Positions 44,191 to 53,441 of a DNA stretch of 64,000 bases are shown here, one piece after another. A program made the translations under genes and the position numbers. Position 1 is the first letter of the stretch. Each line of letters opens with the position of its first letter. The notes beneath the pieces were generated by a model. The model worked only from the letters and a program-made list of their open reading frames with translations. It made no database searches and had not been told where the DNA came from. This DNA comes from Arthrobacter sp. PM3 (GTDB taxonomy: Bacteria > Actinomycetota > Actinomycetes > Actinomycetales > Micrococcaceae). Location of the stretch: assembly GCF_003352915.1 (NCBI RefSeq), contig NZ_CP022314.1:3886215-3950214 (forward strand), read 5' to 3'.

Positions 44191-46113
44191 CTAAACTAAA
44201 ATATGGTCTTCGGGCGAGCCGAAGAACTGGATCTTTGAAGTAGCCAGGAGCTCTTCATTGGTAATGGGCCAGGTGTGCGAGGCCACGTCGGCACCGCGCA
44301 TCTGGCAGTAGTTGAAACGGTCCGCCGAGTAGATCCTGGCGCCCGACTCGATGACGTCACTCAGGAAGCGCGAGTCCTCACCGCGCTGGAGCTGTCCAAA
44401 CGGAAAGCGGCGGAACGTCTCAGTGGCGGCGAAAATGGTCGGCCCGGAGACGGCTTCGACGTAGCGGTGCTCCAGTTGCGGGTTCCGCAGGATCGTGGCC
44501 CCGGCACCGGCGAGGTGCATGTAGTGCGCGCGCTTTCCCACGACCTCGGCTTCGGAGTACATCATCGCGTGGACCTGGTCGCCCAGGTACAACGGACTGT
44601 ACAGGTCGTCGTCGTCCCATTTGGTCGCGAATTCGCCGTCGGCGTGCGCAACCAGGGCATTGAGGCACTCCCCCAACGTGGTCTGCTGCGGTTCGTGCAG
44701 CAGGACGCCGTCCGTGATACCGGCCAGCCGGCACTGCTCGCGAAACGCGGCCTGGTCAATCTCGAAGCCGTGCGTCAGGTACACCAGCTGGACGTCCACG
44801 CCTTGCTGGGCTCCGACGCCCGCAATGACGTGCTGGAGCTGTTGCGGGCGGAAGCTCGACACGAGCACGGACACTTGGGCCGGGGTTTCCGGGACGGAGA
44901 GTTCCGGGCGCGCCACCGAGGCGATCGAGCGTGCCCGGTGGCTGAAGGTGTGTCCGTTCCAGATCCGGCGCTGCGCCTTGTGGACCAGACGCTGGGCGTA
45001 GTCCGGGTTGGCAGTCAGCGCGCGGAGCAGATGCGTGGCGTCTTCCCGGTTGGCCGCCGTCGGGATTTCCTTGTCCGGGAAGAACTCGGCGATCGCCGCG
45101 CTGGGCGTCGACACAACGCACGACCCTGCGGCGGTGATCTCGAAAATCCGGCGGGCGCACATGGACGGCGAGTCGGTGACGGAGTTGACGTTGAGGAAGA
45201 CCTTGTACGCCTTGTAGGCGGTCAGCATCTGCTTGTAGGACAGCGACCCCACGACGTGCTTCTTCAGGACGCCGGGGAACTGATACTGCGGTTCGCCACC
45301 GAGCTGACGGGAGAAGATCTCGAAGCCGGGCCGTTTCCCGGGTGTCGCGTCAACGGCCGCCCCGAGCAGGTAGTCCATCTGGCGGCGCCGGTCCTCGTAC
45401 TTGTGCGCAAAGTACATGCCGGCGAACGCTATCTCTCGGGCGTGCCAGCCATGCCGCGGCCTGGCCGGGTTGTGGATCCGGGGCTGCGCGGCAAACGGCA
45501 GAACGGAAACCCGGTCATGGCCAAGGTCCGCCCGGTAGCGGGGCAGCATGTTGGCATCGGTGGTGAAGACGTGGTCGAAGAGCTTCGCAGCGGGCAGGAA
45601 GTCCTCGTAGTGCGGCGGGTCTTCCTTGTTCCAGAACACGGCCGGGAGCCCGGCCGCCCGGCACCCCTCCACCAGCTGGACGAACACCGGAGACGGCCCT
45701 GCCGGGCCGGTGATCTTGCCCCGCCACAGTCCGGCGTTGCCGGCCCAGGCGGATTCGATGACGACAAAGTCCAGGGCCTCGTCGCGCAGCTGCTCTTCCC
45801 AGCTGTCCGGCCTCAGCGCCACCACGGACCACTCGGCGGAAAACGCTGCCGCGGAGAAGTCATCCATGATGATGCCGACGCGGAGCTGCGGATTCCGCGG
45901 CCCGGCGACCCCAACGGCCGCTTCCCGGAAAACCAGGCGGCGGCCGCGGCCCAGGCCGCGCCATGCGCCCTCCGCGCCGCGGACACCGGACAGGCTGGCC
46001 TCGTCACGCTCCGCACCGCTGCGGTGCAGGTAGCTCTTGACCTGCGTCATGCCGCCTTGGCGGGCGTGCCACAGCGCGCGGCGCCAGTACGCCGTCTTGT
46101 CTCGAAAACCCAT
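44191..46113 (-). CDS. CgeB-like / GT2 fusion glycosyltransferase
   Basis: A 640-residue protein. Residues about 70-400 match the CgeB (spore maturation) GT-B fold: LRVGIIMDDFSAAAFSAEWS, VFWNKEDPPHYEDFLPAAKL, KVFLNVNSVTDSPSMCARRI, FEITAAGSCVVSTPS and a GHTFSHRARSI ending. Residues about 410-640 are a compact GT2 domain with VSVLVSSFRPQQLQHVIAGV, WDDDDLYSPLYLGD and a terminal SHTWPITNEELL, shared with the proteins at 27456 and 40091. Two catalytic domains could act in successive steps. ATG overlaps nothing; it lies three bases after the ATPase stop, with AGGTAG upstream. Confidence 0.82.
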   Translation of the reverse strand: MGFRDKTAYWRRALWHARQGGMTQVKSYLHRSGAERDEASLSGVRGAEGAWRGLGRGRRLVFREAAVGVAGPRNPQLRVGIIMDDFSAAAFSAEWSVVALRPDSWEEQLRDEALDFVVIESAWAGNAGLWRGKITGPAGPSPVFVQLVEGCRAAGLPAVFWNKEDPPHYEDFLPAAKLFDHVFTTDANMLPRYRADLGHDRVSVLPFAAQPRIHNPARPRHGWHAREIAFAGMYFAHKYEDRRRQMDYLLGAAVDATPGKRPGFEIFSRQLGGEPQYQFPGVLKKHVVGSLSYKQMLTAYKAYKVFLNVNSVTDSPSMCARRIFEITAAGSCVVSTPSAAIAEFFPDKEIPTAANREDATHLLRALTANPDYAQRLVHKAQRRIWNGHTFSHRARSIASVARPELSVPETPAQVSVLVSSFRPQQLQHVIAGVGAQQGVDVQLVYLTHGFEIDQAAFREQCRLAGITDGVLLHEPQQTTLGECLNALVAHADGEFATKWDDDDLYSPLYLGDQVHAMMYSEAEVVGKRAHYMHLAGAGATILRNPQLEHRYVEAVSGPTIFAATETFRRFPFGQLQRGEDSRFLSDVIESGARIYSADRFNYCQMRGADVASHTWPITNEELLATSKIQFFGSPEDHILV

Positions 46114-46116
46114 TGA

Positions 46117-46998
46117 CTACCTGGCCCGCTTCCAGCCGTTGGGAAGCAGGGTGGTGCGCATTTCGGGCAGGCTCGCCATCAGCTCAGCGCGGATCTGGCG
46201 GCCGTAGTCTGCGTTGCCCTCGTTCATGCGCCAAATGAAGTTCCGGTATTCCTTGGCTACCTCGTCCGGGGTGCCGTCCATGATGAAGTCGCCCTTGTCG
46301 ATCCAGATGGCGCGGTTGCACATGCCCGTGATGGTGCCCAGGCTGTGGCTGACCACAAATACCGTACCGGCCTGCGCCGTGACCTTGTCCATCCTGGCTT
46401 TGGAGCGGTCCTTGAACTGGGCGTCACCGGTGTTGAGGGCCTCGTCGATCAGGAGGATCTCCGGATCCACGGCGGCGGCGATGGCAAAACGCAGGCGCGC
46501 ACCCATACCCGAGGAATAAGAGTTCATCGGGTGGTAGACCTCGTGCTCGAGCCCGGACATTTCGACAATGTCATCGAACTTGGCGTCAATCTCGGCGTGG
46601 CTCATGCCCATGGCCAGGCAGCCGAGCCGGATGTTCTGGGCACCGGAGATGGAAGTGATGAGGGCTGCATTCACGCCCAGCAGGATGGGGTTGCTGGAGG
46701 CATAGACGCTGCCGCTATCGGGGATGATCAGCCCGGCGAGAACCTTCATCAGGGTGCTCTTGCCGGAGCCGTTGCGGCCGATGATACCGATGGAGTCGCC
46801 CTGGTTGGCCACGAAAGAGATCTTGCGCAATGCCGTGGTGCGCACGGTGCTTTCGCTCCGGAGCCCGCGCAGGCTCTTCAGAACGGAGGTCCGGGCGTTG
46901 GTTCGTCCCTCGGTTTTGTTTTTGGTGCGGTAGACCACCGAGATGTCATCCACGACGACTGTTGGCTCCGAAAGCAAGCCGCTTGAAACTTCAGACAC
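46117..46998 (-). CDS. ABC exporter ATPase (TagH-like)
   Basis: The 293-residue ATPase has the Walker A GRNGSGKST at about 74-82, the signature SSGMGARLRFA, Walker B EILLIDEAL and the switch His in VVSHSLGTI. The family is the ABC-2 polysaccharide/teichoic-acid exporter ATPase (TagH/Wzt-like), without the extra C-terminal carbohydrate-binding domain of Wzt. It energises export of a lipid-linked polymer with the permease at 46991-47902. The GTG start at 46998 overlaps the permease stop; the longer open frame reaching 47205 is an artefact overlapping the permease. Confidence 0.92.
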   Translation of the reverse strand: MSEVSSGLLSEPTVVVDDISVVYRTKNKTEGRTNARTSVLKSLRGLRSESTVRTTALRKISFVANQGDSIGIIGRNGSGKSTLMKVLAGLIIPDSGSVYASSNPILLGVNAALITSISGAQNIRLGCLAMGMSHAEIDAKFDDIVEMSGLEHEVYHPMNSYSSGMGARLRFAIAAAVDPEILLIDEALNTGDAQFKDRSKARMDKVTAQAGTVFVVSHSLGTITGMCNRAIWIDKGDFIMDGTPDEVAKEYRNFIWRMNEGNADYGRQIRAELMASLPEMRTTLLPNGWKRAR

Positions 46999-47902
46999 GT
47001 CCGTAGCTTTCCTCTCCGCGCCAGAAAATAAATAGCCCCACGGCGCATGATCCCAGCGCCCATAAGCCCAGGACGGCCCACGCCCGCCAGCCCGGCGTTG
47101 TGTCGTACAGCACCGAGTCACGGATGACCTTGATGACCTGGTAAATCGGGTTGAAATCCATGATGGTGCGGACCACGGGATACTTGCCGAAACGGTCCTC
47201 GGCAAAAAAGACCGCAGAGACGTACATCAGGAATCTGATGACGAATGAGAGCAGATGGCTGAGGTCGGGGACCTTGAGCATCACCGGGGCCAGCAGCATG
47301 CCGATCCCCAGGTTGAAGAAAAACTGAAGCACGATCGCCGGCACGATAAGCAGCCACCGCCACGAGATTTCCTCCGCCGGTGCCGTGAAGATGATGAACA
47401 GCAGCATGACGATTGTCACGGGGATATTGGACAGGAACTCGCGCACGTTGAGCGAGATGGGCAGTGAGGCGCGGGGAAACTGAAAGGCCCTGATCATCGA
47501 CGTGTTGCTCGTCAGAGACTTCGCCCCGCCCAAGATGGACCGGGTGCTCATCTGGAAGGTGAATACTCCGATGATCAGGTAACCGATAAAATTCTCTATG
47601 CCTTTGCTCGTGCCCAGGAATACGCCGAAGATCAGATAGAAGCTCAGGCCGTTCAGGACTGGCGTCAGCACGAGCCAGGCGGCACCCAAATGATGCCTAT
47701 CGTTGCCGCTCTGCACTCGCGCGCGGGCGTCGAACAGGATGAAGCTGCGGCGGTCCCACAGCTGGACGAGGTAGTCCAGGAAATCGGGCCGCTGGCCCAC
47801 CTTGCTCAGCCGGGCAAGGTTAACGGGCACCGAGACGGTGGCGGGCGCTTCCGGCTGGGCGGCATCAATCTGGGCGGCTTCTGCTTTTTCTTGGATGCTC
47901 AT
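46991..47902 (-). CDS. ABC exporter permease (TagG-like)
   Basis: A 303-residue membrane protein with six predicted helices, starting about residue 68 (LGAAWLVLTPVLNGLSFYLI) and including WRWLLIVPAIVLQFFFNLGI, plus the cytoplasmic N-terminal LWDRRSFILFDARARVQSGN motif characteristic of ABC-2 polysaccharide transporters (TagG/Wzm-like). The C-terminal FNPIYQVIKVIRDSVL is typical of the family. ATG start overlaps the upstream GT4 stop as ATGA. With the ATPase it flips or exports the completed chain. Confidence 0.92.
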   Translation of the reverse strand: MSIQEKAEAAQIDAAQPEAPATVSVPVNLARLSKVGQRPDFLDYLVQLWDRRSFILFDARARVQSGNDRHHLGAAWLVLTPVLNGLSFYLIFGVFLGTSKGIENFIGYLIIGVFTFQMSTRSILGGAKSLTSNTSMIRAFQFPRASLPISLNVREFLSNIPVTIVMLLFIIFTAPAEEISWRWLLIVPAIVLQFFFNLGIGMLLAPVMLKVPDLSHLLSFVIRFLMYVSAVFFAEDRFGKYPVVRTIMDFNPIYQVIKVIRDSVLYDTTPGWRAWAVLGLWALGSCAVGLFIFWRGEESYGRV

Positions 47903-49635
47903 CTTGCTACTCCCAGCATTTCCAACTCTCGTGCCAGGGCAACCGCGTTGGCGGCCCACGTTCTTTCCTGCAACACCCGTTCCCGGCCGGCAGCCCCGAA
48001 CTTCGCCGCGCGCTCCGGGTCCGCAAATACTTCACGGATTGCAGCCGCGAACGACGCCGGGTCCCCGGCTGTGGCGAGGCGGCCCGTCACGCGGTCTTCC
48101 ACGATTTCGGTCAACGCCGGCAGGTCACTGGCCACCACCGGACGGGCACACGCCATGGCCTCCACAGGCTTGAGGGGCGTCACGGAACGTGTCACCTCCA
48201 AGTCCTTGCGCGGCACCACGAAGACATCCAGCGCCTGATGGTACAGAGGCGTCCGGTTTCGCGGTACGCGGCCGGTGAAGACAATGCGGTCCGCGTGTCC
48301 GCTACGTTGCGCCTGAATCTGCAGTGCCGGCAGGGAGGAGCCGTCGCCGACTATGAGCAGCCGGAGCTCAGGCATTTCGGGTGCGAGCAGCACAAACGCC
48401 GCCAGCAGGTCCTCGATGCCTTCATAGGGTACCAAGCTGCTGACAGTGCCGATAAATTGTCCGGCTTCCGCGAGACCGAGCTCACGGCGGGCACTGGCTT
48501 GGTCCTGGGGGTCGGCGAGGAAGGCGCCGCCCACGGCGTTCGGGGCGATGATGACCTTGCTGTCCGGGATACCGGCGGCAACAATATTGGCCTTCATGGC
48601 GCTGCCCAGCGTCAGGACAAGGTCGGCGTCGCGCATGACTTCCGTCTCCCGATTTTGGAACAGCCGGTATTTTTCGCTCTGCCGGGCCTCCGGCCCGCGG
48701 GTGGAGGCCCAGGTGTCGGCAAGTTGGCCGCGGACCTCATAGACCCAGGGAATCCCGAGTGCCTCGGCCACAGCCCGCACGACCAGCCCGTTGACGTAGT
48801 GCGTGGTGGTGTGCAGGACGCTTGGCCGGAACTCCAGGGCCACCGCGAGCAGGTCATCCGCCTGCTGCTGCAGCCGGGCGTCAATGGTCTGGGCCATCGT
48901 GGCAGGGAGGAGGCGCTGGTAGCGGATCCCGTCGACGGTGTCTGTGGTCTTCGCGAGGAGCTTGCCGACCTGCACGGGGTAGCCCATCCTGGTAACCGCC
49001 AGGACGTCCCAGCCTGCTTCCTTCTGCGCGAGCAGCGTGGAGTGAGACCGCTGGGCGTAACCGCTGGCCGTGTGCGGCAGTGAATTCGTCAGCAGGTGGA
49101 GGATCCGGCCGGGGACGGGGGTGAAGGAGCGCCGTTCCAGCGCCGGGGCCGCATCGGCCAGGATGGCAGCCTCGGCGGCCATCCGGGCCTGTTGCCGCTT
49201 TCCCGCCGTTCCGGCGTCATCGAGCGCCGCCACGGCGTCGCTGACGGCACCGTCGTACCAGAGCCGCCGGGCCCTGGCCTGCTTGACGTGCCGCGCCGTG
49301 CCGGCCTTGGCAAGGAGGACATCCGCCACGTCGGGAAGGTTTGCTGCAAGGGCGACGTCGGCCAGCCGCCGTGCGCGCTCTCCCCGGACGGGACCGCCGG
49401 CGGCGATACGGAGCCGCCGTTCGACGTCGGCAGTGTCTCCCGCGGCCAGCGCCGCGAACAGGACGGCCGAGGACGTCGCGTCCTTCGGCGCCCAACGGCC
49501 CACACGCTTCGCCAGGGGCAGCGCGGCGGCCGGCATCCGGCGGGAAAGCTGCAGGAACAGGATGACGGGATCATCAGTCAGGTGCTGACGGACCACGCTC
49601 TGGGCCAGCCGGACGTTGTTGACGAGCTGCATCAT
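47899..49635 (-). CDS. GT4 glycosyltransferase with N-terminal extension
   Basis: The 578-residue protein starts MMQLVNNVRLAQSVVRQHLT, overlapping the upstream stop as ATGA. The first 180 residues are Ala-rich and helical (solenoid-like). Then a GT-B domain: ILHLLTNSLPHTASGYAQRS, YEVRGQLADTWASTRG, IIAPNAVGG, FIGTVSSLVPYEGIEDLLAA, LLIVGDGSSLP, VFTGRVPRN and the VTPLKPVEAMACARPVVASD motif (typical GT4 donor site). It probably elongates the polymer or acts on lipid carrier intermediates. Sugar specificity is unknown. Confidence 0.88.
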   Translation of the reverse strand: MMQLVNNVRLAQSVVRQHLTDDPVILFLQLSRRMPAAALPLAKRVGRWAPKDATSSAVLFAALAAGDTADVERRLRIAAGGPVRGERARRLADVALAANLPDVADVLLAKAGTARHVKQARARRLWYDGAVSDAVAALDDAGTAGKRQQARMAAEAAILADAAPALERRSFTPVPGRILHLLTNSLPHTASGYAQRSHSTLLAQKEAGWDVLAVTRMGYPVQVGKLLAKTTDTVDGIRYQRLLPATMAQTIDARLQQQADDLLAVALEFRPSVLHTTTHYVNGLVVRAVAEALGIPWVYEVRGQLADTWASTRGPEARQSEKYRLFQNRETEVMRDADLVLTLGSAMKANIVAAGIPDSKVIIAPNAVGGAFLADPQDQASARRELGLAEAGQFIGTVSSLVPYEGIEDLLAAFVLLAPEMPELRLLIVGDGSSLPALQIQAQRSGHADRIVFTGRVPRNRTPLYHQALDVFVVPRKDLEVTRSVTPLKPVEAMACARPVVASDLPALTEIVEDRVTGRLATAGDPASFAAAIREVFADPERAAKFGAAGRERVLQERTWAANAVALARELEMLGVAR

Positions 49636-50891
49636 CGGCTGCGGCCGGTTTCGGCGAGGAGTTCGCTGATGATTTCCATGTAGCGGCCCGCGAGCTGCTC
49701 GTACTCTGCGTTGGCCTTGACCCACTGGCGGCTGTCGCCGTTGCGAACCAGGCGGCCGCGGTCCGCAGCCAGATCGCGCCACAGGGCGGCGAGTTCTTCC
49801 GGGTCGCTGGCGACGATGTCGCCGGCCTCGGCATCGGAGACAATTCTTGCGGCTTCTCCGCGCACCACAGCCGTGATGTGGCGGCCGATTGCCAGAACCT
49901 CATAGGTTTTGGACGGCACGGTGGTTTCAAACGACTTCCAGTCGTCCCGCAGGGACACGATGCAGGTGTCCGCGGACGAGTAGCGTTCCAGCATGGCGTC
50001 GCCGGTCAGGGGCGGGTGGAAGGTCACCGGGGCCTTCAATTCGCGTGCAAGCTTCTCCAGCGCCGGACGCTGAGTACCGTGGCCCACCATGTGCAGGTGC
50101 ATGGAGTCCCCCACGAGGGCACTCGCGCGGATGGCGACGTCCAGCTTTTGACTCTCTCCGTGGTTGCCGAGATAGAGAGCTTCGAAGACGTCACGCTCGG
50201 GTTCGGGCGGCCCGACGACGGGGATCGCATCCAAGTGCACGCCGTTGCTGACGGTTGCCACGTTCCGGACTCCGCGCGCACGCAGCGTTGCCGCGAAGCC
50301 CTCCGTCACGGTGACCACGAGGTCCGCGCGGTGCTGGACGAAATCCACCACATGTTCCACGACGCTTTTCACGCTGCCCTGGACGAGACGGGCGTCGCGG
50401 GCCAGGTCCGGCCAGGCGTCGCGCATTTCCACGATTAGCGGTACCCGGCGCAATCTGGCCAGGACATAGCCGGCGGCAAGGGACGGCAGGCCGGGCGCGG
50501 TGACAATGACGACGTCGGGCTTGCGGACCATCATCCCGGCAGGGATGGACAAAAAGGCCGAGTAACACTGGTCCATGAGCCGCGCAGCGCGGGAGTTCCC
50601 GTGGCGCAGGTACGGGACGTGGAGAATCTTTTCAGTGAACTGGCCGTTGCGGAGCCGGAACGGCCTGCCGGCCATCCAGCGCGGCAGGGCCCGCCGACCG
50701 AAAGGATAGTGCGCCACGGGAGTCACGACGTCGACGTCCCAGCCCGAGTGGGAGAACTCCTTGATCATGGCGGTCCAGCGCCGTTGCGGCGGGCTCTGTT
50801 CCGGCCAGTAGGAGTGCGTGATCAGGGTGATCTGCAGGCCGTCGGCCGGGGATTTGGGCGCAGTCGACTCCATTAGGACTTCATCCTGCAT
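49632..50891 (-). CDS. GT4 glycosyltransferase (WcaI/WbuB-like)
   Basis: A 419-residue protein with ITLITHSYWPEQSPPQRRWT at the N-terminus, PDVVIVTAPGLPSLAAGYVL, the EMRDAWPD motif, VTVTEGFAATLRARG, ATVSNGVHLD, and the C-terminal SKTYEVLAIGRHITAVVRGE with donor-site Glu. This pattern fits GT4 enzymes of the WcaI/WbuB type that transfer amino sugars. The start is ambiguous: ATG 50891 is five bases after the upstream stop, and ATG 50873 has AGGA further upstream; 50891 is used on spacing. Confidence 0.88.
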   Translation of the reverse strand: MQDEVLMESTAPKSPADGLQITLITHSYWPEQSPPQRRWTAMIKEFSHSGWDVDVVTPVAHYPFGRRALPRWMAGRPFRLRNGQFTEKILHVPYLRHGNSRAARLMDQCYSAFLSIPAGMMVRKPDVVIVTAPGLPSLAAGYVLARLRRVPLIVEMRDAWPDLARDARLVQGSVKSVVEHVVDFVQHRADLVVTVTEGFAATLRARGVRNVATVSNGVHLDAIPVVGPPEPERDVFEALYLGNHGESQKLDVAIRASALVGDSMHLHMVGHGTQRPALEKLARELKAPVTFHPPLTGDAMLERYSSADTCIVSLRDDWKSFETTVPSKTYEVLAIGRHITAVVRGEAARIVSDAEAGDIVASDPEELAALWRDLAADRGRLVRNGDSRQWVKANAEYEQLAGRYMEIISELLAETGRSR

Positions 50892-50896
50892 GGGAA

Positions 50897-51565
50897 TTAG
50901 GACTTACCGGTGCGCGGGACGCCCGTGGCTTTCTTGGATCCGATGAAGCGGAAGTAGGCGAAGCCCAGTCCCAGCAGGACCAGCACGGTGATGGCCTGGA
51001 CGGCCAGCGGGCTGCCAGTGGCAACGGCAACTGCGGCCTGGACCTCTGACTTGACCATGACGGGGGGATCGGTGGGTGTGGCGATGACGGCGGGGGCCGT
51101 GGACGGCGCGGCCGTCGGGGTAGGTGTGGGAGTCGGCGTCTCCGTCGGGGTCTCTTCAACCACCGGAGCCGGTGCAACCGGAGCGACGACGGGCGGCGGC
51201 GCGACTACTGCCGGCGCTTGCGTTTCGGCGGGCACGACCGGCGGCGCTACGGGCACGACCGGCGGCACTACCGGGGCCGGCGCGGGGTCCACCGGAACGG
51301 GCGTCTCGACCGGCGGGGCCGGCGCGGGGTCCACCGGTGTCGGCACGATCACCGGTTCTGTGGGTGCAGGCGGTGCCGGATCCGTCGCCGGGGCCGTCGG
51401 CCCGGGATCGACCGGCGTCGCTGAGGGCGAAACTGCCGGAGCCAGGGGGCTGGGGACCACCAGGTCGTCGGCGTTTGCGGCTGTTGCCGTGCCCATGATT
51501 GAAGCGGCCAGGAGCAATGCTCCGAGGCCTGCGCGTATTGATTTATTGCGGCTGCACGACGTCAT
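50897..51565 (-). CDS. secreted Pro/Ala/Val-rich wall protein with C-terminal TM
   Basis: The 222-residue product has a signal peptide (SIRAGLGALLLAASIMGTAT to ANA-D), a long low-complexity region of Pro, Ala, Val and Thr with PVDP and PAP repeats, and a C-terminal transmembrane helix (AVQAITVLVLLGLGFAYFRF) followed by basic residues. A sortase LPxTG motif is not seen before the helix; the final PRTGKS comes after it. The stretched region may cross the wall. It is the first gene of the operon with the exporter, so it may display or anchor the polymer. GGAGGG before the ATG at 51565 fixes the start over the open frame six codons upstream. Confidence 0.75.
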   Translation of the reverse strand: MTSCSRNKSIRAGLGALLLAASIMGTATAANADDLVVPSPLAPAVSPSATPVDPGPTAPATDPAPPAPTEPVIVPTPVDPAPAPPVETPVPVDPAPAPVVPPVVPVAPPVVPAETQAPAVVAPPPVVAPVAPAPVVEETPTETPTPTPTPTAAPSTAPAVIATPTDPPVMVKSEVQAAVAVATGSPLAVQAITVLVLLGLGFAYFRFIGSKKATGVPRTGKS

Positions 51566-51764
51566 CGACAGTCCCTCCCCCACAGTGCGAGATTGAATCA
51601 GGTGTGCGTTATGCGGCCAACACTAACGTCTTTGTCGGCAGAGCCCCAGAGGTGCACGAGGTCCCAGTCTACTCGAAGGCTAGAGTCAGGCTGTTCAAAG
51701 AGATGCTACCTGCGCGGGCGAAAGTGTGGCAGGAGCGCCACGCGGACGGGGTTAAGCTGGATAA

Positions 51765-52265
51765 ATGCTCCCGTTCAGCCGCCCTGTTTCCGCGCGTCTT
51801 CCCCTGCTTGCGGCGGCTGCCGCAGCCGGTTTGGCCTTGACGTCCTGCTCCCCGGTAGTCGACGTAACGCCTGCAAAAGACGCCGCGAACGCGGCCTGCG
51901 CGCCGATGATGCTGGCCCTACCCGACTCGATCGGCGACGCCAAGCTCCGCAAGACCAATGCCCAGGCCACGGCGGCCTGGGGCGACCCGTCCCTGCTGAT
52001 TCTCCGCTGCGGAGTCAACGTTCCCGGGCCCACCACGGACCGCTGCGTGAGCGTCAACGGCGTCGATTGGGTCATCAAGGAAGGCAACCCGGTGTGGACG
52101 CTGACCACCTACGGGCGCGAACCGGCCACGGAGATCCTCATGGACCCGAACAAAATCAGTTCGGCAACCGTGCTGGCGGACCTCGCCGCCGCGGCGCAGA
52201 AGGTCAAGGCCACCCGGAACTGCGTGGGCCTGGCGGACGCACAGAACCTGCCGACCAGCAAGTAG
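51765..52265 (+). CDS. DUF3515 lipoprotein
   Basis: The 166-residue protein has a lipobox-containing signal (AAAAAAGLALTSC) and the DUF3515 pattern (ACAPMMLALPDSI, ATAAWGDPSLLILRCGV, CVSVNGVDWVI, YGREPATEI). The family is restricted to actinobacteria and lies beside ddl or thiL. No function is established. It is oriented opposite to the glycan operon, so this 200-base intergenic region separates it from the locus's first gene. Confidence 0.85.
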   Translation: MLPFSRPVSARLPLLAAAAAAGLALTSCSPVVDVTPAKDAANAACAPMMLALPDSIGDAKLRKTNAQATAAWGDPSLLILRCGVNVPGPTTDRCVSVNGVDWVIKEGNPVWTLTTYGREPATEILMDPNKISSATVLADLAAAAQKVKATRNCVGLADAQNLPTSK

Positions 52266-52293
52266 GCAGGTCCTGGGCCCACGCCCCTACCCC

Positions 52294-53439
52294 TTAGCGG
52301 AGCCCGGTTTTCCGGTTCAGTGCCAGGTAAATCAGTTCGTCGATCAATTCCGCGTAGTCCAGCCCCGTGGCCTTCCACATCTGCGGGTACATGCTCTTGG
52401 GCGTGAACCCGGGCATGGTGTTGATCTCGTTGATGATCAGCTCGCCTTCGGGCGTGTAGAAGAAGTCCACACGGCTCAGCCCTTCAGCCCCGACGGCGTC
52501 AAAAGCGACGGCGGCAAGCTCGCGGACCCGGGCGATGGCCTCCCCGGGGAGGTCGGCCGGGCAGCTGAGGGCGGCGGCGTCGTCAACGTATTTGGCGTTG
52601 AAGTCGTAGAACTCATGGCCGCCGCCCGCAACGGAGATCTCCCCCGGCATGGACGTGCGGGGCGCATCGGTCCCCCGGCCCTCCAGCACGGCGCATTCAA
52701 TCTCCCGGCCGGTGATGCCGGCCTCGATAACGAGCTTCGGATCGTGCTCTCGGGCGGCCTCGATTGCCGCGTCCAGCCCCTCCAGGGAGTCCACCTTGGA
52801 GATGCCCATGGAGGACCCGGCCCGCGCGGGCTTGACGAACACCGGGAAGCCGAGCTTGTCCACGCGCTTGCGGACGGTCTCGGGGTCATTGATCCACTGC
52901 CGGTCCGTCACCGCGATGTACGGGCCCACGCGCAGCCCGGCCGATTCAAAGACGACTTTCATGAAGTGCTTGTCCATGCCGACCGCGGAGGCCAGCACGC
53001 CGGCGCCCACGTACCGGGTGTCGGAGAGTTCCAGGAGGCCCTGGACTGTCCCGTCCTCGCCGAACGGACCGTGCAGCAGCGGGAAAACGACATCCACGGC
53101 CCCAAGCTCCTGGGGAACCTCGTTCGGGGAGGCGACGATCAGCTGGTGCTCGCCGCCGATCTCGGCCAGGGTGACCGTCTGGCCCGATGGCGCCACTTCC
53201 GGCAGCGACGTCGCGGACAGCGACCATGCGTTGGTGTCATCGGAGGCCAGGACCCACTGCCCGGTCTTGGCGATACCGATCGGAATGACGTCGTACTTGT
53301 CCTTGTCGATGGCGCCCAGGACGCCGGCGGCTGTCACGCAGCTCACGGCGTGCTCGCTGGAGCGGCCGCCGAACAGCACTGCGACGCGGGGTTTGGGCTG
53401 GCCCGCGCGGCCTTCTGTGGTCATGTTGTTCTCTGACAC
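52294..53439 (-). CDS. ddl: D-alanine-D-alanine ligase
   Basis: A 381-residue ATP-grasp enzyme joining two D-Ala for peptidoglycan. Visible: VAVLFGGRSSEHAVSCVTAA, the HGPFGEDGTVQGLLEL Gly-rich loop, GFPVFVKPARAGSSMGISKV ATP site, EGLSRVDFFYTPEGELIIN, and the NEINTMPGFTPKSMYP C-terminal metal site. Begins three bases after the gpsA stop (GTG 53439) with an in-frame ATG at 53424 as an alternative. Length fits the family (about 360-375) with a short extra N-terminus. Confidence 0.96.
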   Translation of the reverse strand: MSENNMTTEGRAGQPKPRVAVLFGGRSSEHAVSCVTAAGVLGAIDKDKYDVIPIGIAKTGQWVLASDDTNAWSLSATSLPEVAPSGQTVTLAEIGGEHQLIVASPNEVPQELGAVDVVFPLLHGPFGEDGTVQGLLELSDTRYVGAGVLASAVGMDKHFMKVVFESAGLRVGPYIAVTDRQWINDPETVRKRVDKLGFPVFVKPARAGSSMGISKVDSLEGLDAAIEAAREHDPKLVIEAGITGREIECAVLEGRGTDAPRTSMPGEISVAGGGHEFYDFNAKYVDDAAALSCPADLPGEAIARVRELAAVAFDAVGAEGLSRVDFFYTPEGELIINEINTMPGFTPKSMYPQMWKATGLDYAELIDELIYLALNRKTGLR

Positions 53440-53441
53440 TC

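Noticed and set aside
51090..51400. Repetitive DNA resembling tandem repeats or a CRISPR
   Set aside because: The repeats code for Pro/Ala/Val stretches of the wall protein; spacing is irregular and there are no unique spacers.
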